The position numbers and the translations under genes are program-made. Of a stretch of 64,000 bases of DNA, positions 10,575-21,921 are shown one piece after another. The notes under the pieces were generated by a model. The model saw only the letters and a list, made by a program, of their open reading frames with translations. It was not told where the DNA came from and did not search any database. Position 1 is the first letter of the stretch. Each line of letters begins with the position of its first letter. Origin of the DNA: Plectosphaerella cucumerina (Eukaryota > Ascomycota > Sordariomycetes > Glomerellales > Plectosphaerellaceae); NCBI GenBank assembly GCA_020746995.1, contig JAGPXD010000001.1, positions 6,262,001-6,326,000 on the forward strand, written 5' to 3'.

Positions 10575-12593
10575 AGTGCTTTGCATCACGCCAGGTTGCT
10601 ACCAGGTTCACATTGGCTTTGCGAGCGGAATCATGGTCATCAGGGTCCGGGGCCGTTGGAACGGCTTCCAGCTCATCCCACGAGACGTTTTCTCGTCGAA
10701 CGACGGGATGGACCTGCCGGGACCCTTGATCGACTCTCGATTTCACTGGATGGACCTCGATACGGGAATGATCTATGTCACGGAACCCAGACGCCCCTGG
10801 GATATTACCTCCGCGCAGTGGGTACTAGACTGGAAGAAGAGACAATGCATCAGGAAGGCAAACGCCGACAACACCACAGTCACCGTCATCGACCCCCATT
10901 CGAATCTGTTCAAGAACCTCACGTCGGTTTTTGAAGACTTCGAGCTGAAAAGACACATGCTCGTCTATCAGATGCCCGGCGACAACACCGCCAAGGCTTC
11001 CTCCGAGCTGCATCACACAAAAGGGCTCGTCATCTCACTCGAGAGACTCAACCTCCGTTTCTTTGTCAACAGAGAGAACAGGCTTTACTCGCCACAGCTC
11101 CGATGCGAGATCGACCGGAATCAAGATGCCGGCACGTGGTACGGCCTGCAGAGCAAAATCATTTGCCGAGCCCAGGACGACAAGATCTCCCGGTCCATTC
11201 TCGTGCCGCTGGGAAACATTCTGACCCAGACAACGGGGAACGACGTCAAAACATGGATCGAACCAAGCGGAAACTATGGCACATTCCGGATCAACACGGT
11301 CTTGAGTCGTATCGATTGTGTTGCTGAACCGCTTCTTCTCTACACCAAGGCCCTCCTCCACGCCTACACTTCACGTGTGCGACCCGATCCCCTCACCCAA
11401 CGGACGGGCACCGAAGAAGCCATCGCTTTCCTATCCTCGGCCATCTGTCAGCCTTGGACTCCATTGAACACAGGTCCCCTGAGCAAGCTCATCTCGCTGG
11501 CAAAGCTCACCCCTCGACACCTTTACTACCCAGCAGAGATGAAGGTCATGAAGACCAGCCTCTGGGACGAGTCACCCGGCACAACCCACATGCAACATGA
11601 GGCTTTCCGACCTCTGGTTGACCGTATCCTGTCCATGTCGGAAGAGCTGGCCAAATTCTCGAGCGAAGACAGAGCTGCATTCAAGGAGATGATCAAGACG
11701 GAAATGCCACAAGCCTCCGCTGATGCGCACCTTGGCAAGCGATCCATGGTTCGGCGCCAACTCTACGAGCGCCACCTCGATGGATTCAATATCAAGCCCA
11801 AGAAGCGCATTCCCAAGTACGCAGCCCGAGACAACTACCAGCCCACCAATCTTCGCCACCGAAACGTCCTAGAACTGGCATCTCTCATCGCAGCCTGGCC
11901 GCAGACAATCCGAACGACCGCAATTCTGACGCAAGACCTGGCTCAGAGCGGAATCATCGGTGGATTCACCACTCCCTTCCACAAAGTGGCGCTCAGCGAT
12001 CGGCTAAAGGTCAACATCTGGCACGAATGGGGCGCCCTTGTACTTGGCTGCCGCAACAAGACCAACGACCCTTGGGGCCTCGCCTTCCTCCTCTGCCCTA
12101 TCGCTTTCGACCTCCATGCCAATATGCCGCTCATCAAGACTTTGGCAGCCTTTGCGATGTACGACGAACTTCGCCAACTCCCCCTACCGGCCCCGGTCCA
12201 GTTCAAGGATTTCAGGCCGAACGAGGTGCCACAGCTGGAGCTTCTCTGCAAGCTTGTCGACCCCTTCCGCTTGCCGTTCGTCGAGACCGAGGAGCATGCC
12301 CTCATGGCGTTTGCAAGCAACAAGACGAAGAAAAAGCTCGAGTCAGCCCGTCTCAGCCATGAGACCAAGTCCGCGCAAGATGCCAACGCCTTTGCCCAAC
12401 ACATGCTCAAGCAGTGGCCGACTGCGAGTCCCAGCGTCGATGGCCTTGGCAACGGTCTTCTCGTCAACGTTACAGAAGCACATGCAGCAATCATCCCGGA
12501 ATGGCGCCGCCTCCATGACAATCTGCAGCTGTCAAACTTCCTGGATGCGACACAGAAGATACTGACGAGCCGCGCTTCCCCCGATGACTACGA

Positions 12594-12600
12594 CCCCCCC
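12594..12600 (+). other. Frame break at a seven-C run in the giant gene
   Basis: Reading moves from SPDDYDPP to MVVPKLRDDLLSRNIDN. Adding one C to the C7 run restores one open frame. A 56-nt in-phase intron beginning GTCACT exists but has a non-consensus donor. Confidence 0.6.
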
Positions 12601-15600
12601 GCCCCAGTCACTGCTCGAGGACATTTCCCCGGCCGCTTCGAGGCACGATGGTGGTTCCAAAGCTGCGAGACGACCTGCTTTCGCGGAACATCGATAATCT
12701 GTCTCCTGATGACCTCCGAATCATGGGTGCAGCTCAAGGTAGAGCCCAGCCGCCGAAGAAACCCACCGAGAACAGTGCACAGTCCGACATCGCTCAAGAG
12801 CGTCAGCAGCCTGTCGGCCAGCTTCACCCCGGTCCTTCCCGAAACACGCTGATCAACAAGACGGCAGTCACAAATGAGCTGTCAACGATCATTTCGGACT
12901 TCTCTGAGACCAAATCTTTGGTTCGGCAGCGCTACGCCGAGGATCTTTCTCAAAGCCTCAGTGCCTTCAAAAAGTTGCCTCCTCCACGGGACTTCGGCCG
13001 AGGCACTCACGACTGGAAGAGGAGTTACAGGACCCTAGGGACATATTTGCTTCGGCAAGAGGGCATCATGCTACAGATCATGCGTTCGTTCTCGGCGGAT
13101 GACCCTCAGTGGCCAGCACGGCGCGCCAAGTGGCTCAAGGACGGGCAGCTCTGGCCGGCTATTACCACGGTGACTCTTCTACAGCAGCTTTCGACATCGG
13201 GGACGTCGGTTCAGTTTGGAAGAAACGTCAGGGAGAAGATCATCGAGCTCGGCGTCTCGATGACCCATATCCAAAGGGAACTCCGACTTCGAGCGCTTGC
13301 CACCAAGAGGGATGAGGGAAGATATCGCGACGAAGCGAACAATTGGGGACGCATGAACTGGGCTCCCCGCGACTATCCGGACTGGCTTCTCCTCGAGCTC
13401 GAAGCCAACGTTCTTCTCCGCCCTGACCAGGTCGATGTGGCTCTGGCTACCATCTCACCTACCTCAAAGGCCAACTCGGTTCTCCAGATGAACATGGGCC
13501 AAGGTTGGTTCCTTCTTTCCCCAATTCCGACCCAACACGGGCTAACAAAGGCACAGGCAAAACATCCTGCATCATTCCAATGGCGTCCGTCCTCCTCGCA
13601 AACGGCGAAAGTCTAGCCCGAGTCATTGTCCCAAAGTCCCTGAGGCTGCAAACCGCCCAGCTCCTCCAGGCTCGACTCGGTGGTCTGCTCAACCGCCCGA
13701 TCCGCCACATCCCGTTCTCACGCCGAACCGCGACGTCTCCGGAGCACATCGCAGCGTATTGGAACCTGCACAAGACCGCTCTGAAGAACGGGGCTGTCAT
13801 AATTTGTCAACCTGAGCACAACTTGTCCTTCATGCTCAGCGGTCGGCAGCGTTTCCTGGACAACAACTTTGAAGAGGCCAAGCCGATGATCGAAGCCTAC
13901 TCCTGGATCACCAGCAGGTCTCGGGATATTCTTGACGAATCCGACTACACGCTCGCTGTTCGCACGCAGCTCATCTACCCCTCTGGAGCACAGGTGTCTG
14001 TCGATGGTCATCCTCATCGTTGGCAAGTGGCTGAAGCTCTCCTTCATCTGGTGGACGAGAATGTCGACGTTCTTGCCCGCACCCACCCGTTCTCCATCGA
14101 GATTGTGCGCCGACCTGGCGGTGGCTATCCGGTCATTCATTTCCTTCGCACAGATGTCGAGAACGAGCTCATCCGGTGCCTCACCGCAGACATCCTCTCT
14201 GGCCGGGGCGGGATTTTGCCGATGAAGAGCTTCGAGGCAGCCGACCGCATCGCTATCAAGGAGTTCATCCAAAACGACGGCAACGCCAGGACGATTCGAC
14301 CCAAGACCATTGAACACATTCGCAATCTGTGCCCCAGCCGCCCAGCAATTCGCCAGACTGTCTACCTTGTGCGGGGACTGCTCGTCAATCGCATCCTCAT
14401 GATGACCCTGAAGAAGCGTTGGAACGTTCACTACGGCCTGCATCCAGAGCGCGACCCCATCGCCGTCCCGTATCACGCAAAGGGTGTGCCTAGTCTTCAA
14501 TCCGAATGGGGACATCCTGATGTGAGCATTCTCTTTACATGCCTTGCTTTCTACTACGACGGCATCACCAAGGATCAACTCAGGCGGTGTCTCGAACATC
14601 TGTTCAGGTCCGACGAGCCCTCTGGCGAATATGACCGATGGACCAAGCAAGCCGACAAGCTATCTGATTCCCTCCGAGCCTGGAAGTCCATCAATGTCGA
14701 CGACAATTCACAGCTCACCCAGCTTTGGACTCACCTGAGGTACACCACTGCTGCCATCGACTATTTCCTGAACAACTTTGTCTTCCAACTGTATGCGAAG
14801 CAGTTCAAGTTCAAACTTCAGTCAAGCGGTTGGGACATCCCCCTCTTCTCCCTTCAGGAATCGAGCAAAGGAGGAAAAGAGAACATCGGAAGGCCCCTCA
14901 AAGCCATCACAACGGGTTTCAGCGGCACCAATGACAACCGAACGATGCTCCCCCTCACGATCAAACAGGAGGACCTTCCCGCGCTCGCTCACACCAACGC
15001 CGAGGTCCTGACATACCTCCTGCACCCTCGATCCCGGAAGTGTGTCAAAATCCGAAACCAGGGAGAACAGGCAAGCGAGCTCAACTTTCTACATAAGCTC
15101 CACAATCAGAAAATTCGTGTCCTCATCGACGCCGGAGCAGTCATTCTTGAGATGAACAACAAAGACCTAGCCAAGGCGTGGCTCAAGATTGACAAAAGCG
15201 CGCCCGGTGTTCTTTACTTTGACGAGGCCAGCAAGCCGTGGATCATGGGCAGATCAGAGTCATTGACACCCCTACTTGCATCACCTTTCGCGGAAGACCT
15301 CGGCTCCTGCCTTGTCTATCTCGACGAAGCCCACACACGAGGCACCGATCTCAAGCTTCCTTCTGATGCTTGCGGAGCACTCACCCTCAGCCTCGGTCAA
15401 ACCAAAGACCACACGGTGCAGGCTGCGATGCGTCTTAGACAACTCGGCACCACCCAGTCCGTCAGCTTCTTCGCGCCTCCCGAGGTTTGGCAGAGCATCC
15501 TCGATTTCCGCGACAAGGCTCCCAATGCCAACATCGACTCCAGCGACGTGTGAGTACTTAACCAAGCCCTACTGACATCTGCGAGGATTGCGCTGACCAA

Positions 15601-16902
15601 ACTAGCATCTCATGGCTCCTCAACAACACCTGTAACGGCATTGAACAGCTCCAGCCCCTGTACTACGCTCAAGGCAACGACTTCTGCCGCCGCATGGATG
15701 CCGAGACCGAGGCACCCAACATGCTCAGCGACAAGTGCCAGCGCCAAGACTACGTCGCGGCAATCAAGCAGTCCGAGCAGCAGAGCCTCAGTCAGCTGTA
15801 CGAGCCGGTGCTCAAGCCCAAGTCACAGGCCGTCACTGTTCGGCCAGGCAGGTCCCGCAAGGTGGCCGGCTTCATGCGAGAACTGACGAAGCGCCGCAAG
15901 GCATTCCAAGACTCGGGCAAGGCGGTGCACGGCTCGGCCCTTGAGGTGGTGGAACAGGAGAGAGAGGTGGCCTTTGAGGTCGAGTCGGTGCGCCAGGTCA
16001 AGAAGCCTCAGAGGTTCCCGGCCCTTTTCTTCACGGCCCTTCACCCCGAGCTGGAGGTCTTTGCCCGCACGGGACGGCTCGCCGCGCAACCTCAGGCCAT
16101 CACACATGCCTTCACGGTCATGGCCAGGTCGGCAGTCGGCCGGAAGTTCAGGGTCTCGGCCACCGCGGTCACCACGCCGCAGCTCTTTGTCTCCAACGAG
16201 TACGAGCGGACGGTCCGGCTGCCTGACAACCAGCCAAACGACAACTTCACGGTAAGCCCTGACCCAGCATGAAAGTGCCGTGAGAGCAGAGCAGTTTCTA
16301 ACCCATCGCAGCGTCCCGTTCACTGGATCCTCTGGAGCGAGCAGCGGCAGGTCGCCATCATCGTGGTGCCGGAAGAGGCCGAGGAGCTGGTGCCGGTGCT
16401 GAGGGGGGGCTCTGCCGACAGCCCAACCTTCCTGATGGCCTACTCGGCACCGGCCACGCGCAAGATGATGCGCTTCGACCAGCTGAAGTTCTTCAGCATC
16501 CCCGAACTCCCCGAGGGCTGGAGCGCACCCTCGTGGCTGAGGGTGCAGCTCGGAATCTTCGCCGGCCGCCTGTTCTTCGACTGGGAAGATTACTCTCCCA
16601 TCTGCGACTTCATGGGGGTGGACGGAAGCCACGTCACCCCGGTGGAGGAGGAGGACGAGGAGGGGCTGTTTGTGTCGGAGCCGGTGCCGGGGACGGAAGA
16701 GGAGGAGGACGCGGACGTCGACGCTCAGCGGGTCGCGCCCAGGAAGCCCGCGGATGGAGGAGCCGCGTTCAGCACGATGCCGCTGACGTGCATGCAGGAG
16801 TGGCTCTCCATCCGTCGGCACGGCCAGGACTTTGTCCAAACGCCGATGGGCTTCCTGACGCAGGGCAAGACCCTGCAGAAGGAGCACGCGTTCTTCTCCT
16901 AG

Positions 16903-17872
16903 AGAAGGGGCTGCCGCTGGATGGCACGTGGGGGAGGTTTGGTTTGTCGGAGTTTTGCTTGTGTGTTTATAGCTTTTGTTATTTATAAAGGGGAATTTGA
17001 AGGATAAATGATCACGCAAGACGCGCCTCTTTTGTGATTTGCGACGCAAGATGGTACGGTAACGGTGAAGGAAGTGAATAAGGGTGAAAAGTCTGGGCAA
17101 GGCAGGTGCACCACCCGGAGCAGCGCGGCTTTACTGTCGAGCTGATACAGACAAGGACGTTGAGAACCCTGCTGTGTGGCATATTCGCGTCGCTGTGGTT
17201 GCCGCCTTTATGGATGTTCTCGTTAAAAAGACACGACCGTGCTGTCGGCTATCGGTAGCTGTGACGGGAGCACAAGCGGAGAGGAATGTGGTCACCAACA
17301 GTCCAGAAGAAGGTGGCATCTCCAATGACCGAGGAAATGGAGACCGCCAACCATGCCCGAGCGTGGATTCCGAGCTTACACCAATAGCTTCAAAATACAA
17401 TGTGTCCGTAGATTCATTTGGGTATGTCGAGAGGAAGAAATAGGAGACGGACCCTGTTGCCCGAGGCCGAGGCTCTCGGCGCTGCGGCGCGGCCCGCAAC
17501 GTTGATCAACTGCCTGGCTTGTTCCAATGATCGGCAACGTATACTTCCGATTGAGAAGCGGATATTATTACCGAGCATGGGCTAGTTCTCTCACTCCGTC
17601 AAGCTCTTCCCCGCTATCACAGTCGCAATCGAAGCGGAAACTTGCGCAAATGCCAATGTGTCCCCAGGTGCTTCATGTCCAATGAGGATAGGCTTGAAGT
17701 CTTGGATTGTGGACGACGGCGGGGGGATATGCACTCTATCAGACTCAAATAGAGGAGGAAGAAGAATATAAAGCATGCCGTCTTCATCAGGATTGTCGCA
17801 TCTGATCACTAGACAACAGCTTCGCCTGACGCAACACAACCCACCCGCTCGTGTTGACCGCCACTTTCAGCC
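16903..17872. other. Intergenic spacer, no gene seen
   Basis: This spacer holds the 3' region of the giant gene and the promoter of the rhodanese gene. Short open frames here (for example 17084-17443) lack any recognisable motif. Apart from the TATA-like site near 17767 I see nothing. Confidence 0.6.
17767..17772 (+). promoter_or_regulatory. TATA-like box upstream of the rhodanese gene
   Basis: TATAAA lies about 100 bp before the ATG at 17873, a usual distance for a fungal TATA promoter with a short leader. Confidence 0.45.
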
Positions 17873-18808
17873 ATGCTCTCCCTCCTCAAACAGGCCTTCG
17901 TTGCCTCAGTCATTTGTTCCACGCATGTGGCTTCCTTCAGCATCGGTGGCACCTCGGACTTCTCACCCCTTTTGTCCGTCGGCTGGCTCTCCAAGAACTA
18001 CAAAGACCCCAGCCTAGCCATCATCGACATCCGTCCTTCCACGGACTATGCCGTCTCCCACATCCCCAACAGCATCAACATACCTTTCAACACCAGCTCG
18101 GGCTGGAGTGTCGCCGGCCCAGATGGCCAAGTCCTCGAGCTGCCCCCCGTCGGCGAAATTCAGAAGCTTCTCGTCTCGGCTGGCGTCCGCTGGCCGCACC
18201 CACGTACCCGCATCGCCATCGCAGGCACAGGTGGCAATGAAGCCGCACCCCGCGTCGCCTTGAGCATCAAGTACGCCGGCCTCCCCGACGATCGTGTCGC
18301 CGTCCTCAACGGAGGTTTCCCGGCTTGGAAAGCTGCCGGAGCCCGTACAACCACGGACGTCCCCCGCCCGCGTCTTGGCAACGTCCGCGCCGACCAGGAC
18401 CTTTCCTTCATCTCGTACATTGACGAAGTCGCCGCCAGCCGCTATCGACGCGACGAGGGCATCTACATCATCGACGTGCGAGCTTCGCAGTTCTACAATG
18501 GGTCTGCACAGGATTCCGGTGTGCCCGTCGGCAAGCTGGGACACATCGGGAGCGCTTTGTCACTTCCCACGCCAGACATTTTCAACGAGGATGGCACCTT
18601 TATCGACATCGACGTGTTGAAGGCGAGGGCGAAGGCGGCACTATCGACAGGGGCGGCCCCCGAGACCATCATCGTGTACTGCCACATTGGAAGGCAGGCT
18701 TCGACGTGGGTTTTCCTGCTGAACCATGTCATGGGCTATGATGGTGTCAAGCTGTACGACGGATCGACGCAGGAGTGGGGGCAGTACTATGATCTGGTCC
18801 TTGACTGA
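17873..18808 (+). CDS. Tandem-rhodanese sulfurtransferase with an N-terminal signal sequence
   Basis: A single-exon gene of 311 aa. Residues 1-21 form a hydrophobic signal-like segment (MLSLLKQAFVASVICSTHVAS). The first rhodanese domain (about 35-155) begins WLSKNYKDPSLAIIDIR; its active-site loop reads IAGTGGNEAA and lacks cysteine, so it is a non-catalytic domain. The second domain (about 180-310) has YIIDVRASQFYNG and the loop VYCHIGRQAS with the catalytic C270. This is the thiosulfate / 3-mercaptopyruvate sulfurtransferase layout (inactive then active domain). Family members transfer sulfane sulfur to cyanide or thiols. An exported or secretory-pathway form is less usual than the mitochondrial or cytosolic enzymes. 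The start is preceded by a TATA-like box and is the only in-frame Met near the domain. Substrate unknown. Confidence 0.85.
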   Translation: MLSLLKQAFVASVICSTHVASFSIGGTSDFSPLLSVGWLSKNYKDPSLAIIDIRPSTDYAVSHIPNSINIPFNTSSGWSVAGPDGQVLELPPVGEIQKLLVSAGVRWPHPRTRIAIAGTGGNEAAPRVALSIKYAGLPDDRVAVLNGGFPAWKAAGARTTTDVPRPRLGNVRADQDLSFISYIDEVAASRYRRDEGIYIIDVRASQFYNGSAQDSGVPVGKLGHIGSALSLPTPDIFNEDGTFIDIDVLKARAKAALSTGAAPETIIVYCHIGRQASTWVFLLNHVMGYDGVKLYDGSTQEWGQYYDLVLD

Positions 18809-19116
18809 TTATGTGATGTTGGGCTTGGGAGTTGGAGACATCTTTGTTGAGACCAGTCTTATTTCAAAGCTTCCGCTTTGTCCGCCTTTCTGCTGGAAAT
18901 CACACACCAGCCTCAGGAAGGGGGGAAATGATTGTCAGGCAGCGGTATTTCTTGTCTTCGGGGTTGGATGTTCAGCAATCTCAGGCCATGCTACCCAAGA
19001 GGTAGACGTAAGCACCAGGACTAAGAAACATGCCGCAGTCTCCTTATTATGATCTTGCTTCGCACAGAGCGCCCCATGACTGCCCTGCAACCCAATATAA
19101 TGCCATCCTGCCCCGT
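18809..19116. other. Intergenic spacer between convergent genes
   Basis: This is the 3' region shared by the rhodanese gene (+) and the small secreted protein gene (-). I see no coding or RNA signal. Confidence 0.5.
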
Positions 19117-19353
19117 TCAGCACTTGTATTTGTAGAAACCCGAAAGCGAGTGGCAGATGACCCATCCAGTGGCGCTTCCAACCGGCTTTATGCACTCGGA
19201 GCAAGGACTTCCAAGGCCCTGGCGAGCCATGAGGGTAGACGCATCATCACTGGTGACTTGGCGAACGTTGACGTTGTTGTCGGCAATAGGGGTGGCGATG
19301 GCTGAGGTGGCGAAGAGAGCAGCGATGCCAACGACGAAGGTCGAGTACTTCAT
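19117..19353 (-). CDS. Small secreted cysteine-containing protein (78 aa)
   Basis: The product starts MKYSTFVVGIAALFATSAIA, a classic signal peptide with likely cleavage after Ala20 or Ala24. The mature part is about 55 residues with four cysteines, all in the last third (CSEC, then VIC, and the C-terminal KC). No domain is recognised. A signal peptide, very small size, single exon and clustered cysteines are the usual features of secreted effector-like or antimicrobial-like proteins in fungi, but nothing here shows a host target or activity. There may be a dibasic-like processing point near MARQ (residues 43-46), with the cysteines lying after it. The ATG is the only in-frame start. Medium confidence that it is a real gene. 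Confidence 0.6.
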   Translation of the reverse strand: MKYSTFVVGIAALFATSAIATPIADNNVNVRQVTSDDASTLMARQGLGSPCSECIKPVGSATGWVICHSLSGFYKYKC

Positions 19354-20295
19354 TGAGACTCTTGCTACGATCAGAGACGTCAGAAATTCGAAGAGAGACG
19401 AAGTTATGAGAGAAACCTGGGCTTACCCAGTGACGGACAAATTGACTTGAACAATTTTGAGAGCTGATGGATGGAGGAGGTCGTTGTCTGCTGAACGAAG
19501 AGTAGACTGGAGGTTTTACAGGTTTTGTACCCAGACTTGAGCGCGAGATGGCTCCTTGACTGTAAAGAGACACTCGATATGATTTAGCACATTGTCAATA
19601 CTCTCCATGCAGGCCGAACTTCTCAATCAAAACGGAGAATGATGTGTGGTCCAGCTAGATCAGTCGAGGTCATCCACTCCTCGCTAGCGGATCATTCGGC
19701 CGTGACCCCTATGCACTCTGCTCCTGCCACCACTTCAGCCGGGCAAAACCTATGCAAGCAGCTGCGGAGGCCGTCCATTTCTAGTCACAGGCATAGAGCG
19801 GCCGCAGATTCTAGGGGCCGTCTGTCTCGATGTGGTAGCCACTACATCACAACTATCGGCGGCAACATGCAGGGCAACATCGCACAGCCAAGAAGGATTA
19901 AGCCGGTTGACGAAAAGACCCTAACAGTCTGCTTAATGCTGCATATTGTTCGTTCCGGTCAGATTAAGTTCTGATGCATACTCCACTTGTCTTTGACGGC
20001 TGTCGGTGTTGCTCGCTCGCGTTCTCGTATCTCGTACGGATGTCCTTTAGTATCCGACGCCTTCAACCCCCCTGAACAGTTAAGCCTCCCACCTTGTTGC
20101 TTGAACTGCGACCTAGGAGCCCATAGTTCAGACTAGCATACAGGTTTTTCTCACTCCATATCACTATTGAACCTACTGTGGCATCCACAAGCTGTAGCCA
20201 CTGGCCTGGTGGGCGCCGCCCTCCGCCGTAGTGAGTCACCTCACCACGAAGTAAGCGGCCTCCCAAGCCGAGAACATAAAGGCGTCGCCGGAAGA
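19354..20295. other. Intergenic spacer, no gene seen
   Basis: It holds the promoter of the 78-aa secreted protein (-) and the 3' region of the MFS transporter (-). I find no open frame with protein-like composition. Confidence 0.5.
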
Positions 20296-21921
20296 CTAGT
20301 ATAGATAACGGAATCCTTGCCGCCTGTCAACCTGGACGTCATCTCCCAGCTTCTCCGCGTCGCCTTCAGCCGCAATCATCACGGCCTCCTCGCGGTCCAG
20401 CTTCTTGTTCTCTGCGCGAAGGTAGAAGCGAAGAGTAAGGACGACGAGGCACGCAAAGCTGAAGAGCGCAATTTCGGCACCGAAGGATTGGACGTAATAC
20501 GGTCCGTACTTTGCAGGCCAGATGTACGATCCTGGAATACTGCCAATGTTGCCCATGGCATTGACCATGGCGATGGCGGCTGCCTTCTTTGCAGCGGGGC
20601 GAGGGATGGTGTTTGAGATCCAAGCGAGGAGAACAAAACCAGAGGCGAAGCCAACTAGGACGCGTCAATTACAGGGCTCAACGTGGAAGAATGGCAGCGG
20701 AACGAACCCGTCATCAGGAACATGGCAAAGTATCTCGGCGCTGTGGTTGTAGTGGTTGCGGAGATAATGTATCCGACTAGACAAGTTACGGCAGGACCGA
20801 GGTAGTGGAAAAACCGCTCTCCGGTCTTGTCGGCGTGCCATGCGTTGGGAAGTGCCACAAGGACAGCAAACATCCATGGCGGAGCGGTGAGCAGGAGTGT
20901 AACCGTTCGTCCGTATCCAAGTGATTGCGTGATGGTTGGGAAGAAGAAGACAAACTGGTCTTTGTCGTCAGTGAAAGGTTCGAGCACAGGGTGGAGGAGG
21001 TAGGGGGCTTACGCTGAGACCCATGATGGTCGTGTGATATGCCAGACCCAAGAGCCAAACTTTGGGGTCCTTGCATGCCATGATCAGTCCTTGAGTGGCA
21101 GTCACATCCTCGTCCTCAGCGGACCCTCCAGCCAGACCATTGTCAATGGCAAGCCTGTTCTCGGCGACAAGCTTCTGCTCATCTGTCAACCAGCGGGTGC
21201 TCGAGGGATAGTCCGGCAAGATGAAGATAGCCATGCCCGCGCAGGCAATGGTCGCAGCTCCCTCGATGATGAAGAGCCATCTCCACGCTCGTAGCCCCCC
21301 GGCTCCCTCCATGCCTTGGAGGATACCTGCAGCAATGAGCCCGCCGAAGCCTTGGGCGGCTAAGTTGCCTGTGTTCAAGATGGTGACTCGCAGCTGCATC
21401 TCGCTTCGCGTGTACCATCGAGAGAGGAAGAGGAGACTTCCAGGAAAAAATGTCGCTTCGACACAGCCGAGGAAGAATCGGCACAAAACTGCACCAGTGA
21501 AGTTGTGGATCGCCCCCGTGGCCGTGCTGATGAGTCCCCAGAGCGCTACAGCGCCACAGAGATACCAGCTGGGTCTCTTCAACTTGTTGAGGATCATGTT
21601 GGAGGGAACCTGCATGGCAACGTAGCCGACCAGGAGAATGGAGATGCAGGTCTGATATTGGACATCGGTGAGGCCGAGGTCTTCTTCGAGTCCTCGAAGG
21701 CGAGCGTTGGCAAAGTTGTTGCGGTCGATGAAGTTGAGGACAAAGAGGACGATCATGACTGGGAAGATTCGAATGTCGATTTTTCGGACGAGTGCCTTCT
21801 CGACTGCCGGATCCCATGTAGGGGCCATTAAATTGTGATCTCGCGGCATGTCGGTAGATTCGGCCTTGTTCTCGTACGAGGGTTGCTTCATAGCATTGGC
21901 CGGCTTTGTATTTGTATCCAT
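20296..21921 (-). CDS. MFS transporter, anion:cation symporter family (allantoate/nicotinate permease type)
   Basis: Exons 21921-21013, 20954-20708 and 20654-20296 sum to 504 aa, the usual length of fungal Dal5/Tna1-type carriers. The N-terminus is hydrophilic, followed by the first helix IFPVMIVLFVLNFIDRNNFANARL, quoted here only in part as the family signature NFIDRNNFANARL. Further motifs: GYVAMQVPSNMIL, RFFLGCVEATFFPG and, after the central loop, FVFFFPTITQSLGYG, then VGFASGFVLLAWISNT and a C-terminal tail. About twelve membrane segments can be counted. Known substrates of the family are small organic anions, vitamins and ureides; the substrate here is unknown. It is divergent from a polyol dehydrogenase gene with a 693-bp shared spacer, so joint regulation is possible. 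A TTTATA (TATAAA on the minus strand) at 22094-22099 may be its TATA box. Confidence 0.88.

Larger units (their letters stand above)
6932..16902 (+). pseudogene. Giant DUF6606/DUF3638/DUF3645 protein, interrupted by one stop and three frame breaks
   Basis: Exons 6932-7305, 7368-13503, 13557-15549, 15606-16251 and 16312-16902. After the three one-base corrections the total is 9,741 nt (3,246 aa plus stop, apart from the internal TAG), the normal size for this large ascomycete family, often labelled in databases as ubiquitinyl hydrolase; that activity is unproven here. The N-terminus matches DUF6606 (LILHIQTQNAGLLI). A Walker-A-like GQGKTSCIIPM spans the intron at 13504-13556 (about residue 2170). 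DUF3645 features follow: YLDEAHTRGTDLKLP and SLGQTKDHTVQAAMRLRQLG. The C-terminus (DVLNNT-type NNTCNGIEQLQPLYYAQG, then acidic residues) is intact. Lesions: TAG at 7456-7458, an extra base at 8528-8530, and missing bases at 10571-10574 and 12594-12600. If the indels are assembly errors only the TAG remains; otherwise this is a recent pseudogene. The family call is strong, the functional state uncertain. Confidence 0.75.

Noticed and set aside
10559..10605. A 47-nt intron to bridge the frame break in the giant gene
   Set aside because: In phase, but the donor GTTTCT is poor and it would remove family residues; a missing base fits better. It is not fully excluded.
12607..12662. A 56-nt intron starting GTCACT at the third frame break
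   Set aside because: In phase, but the donor is not consensus, and residues after the C7 run look like part of the protein.
17084..17443. Plus-strand frame of 119 codons downstream of the giant gene
   Set aside because: No conserved segment, no signal peptide, no flanking promoter features.
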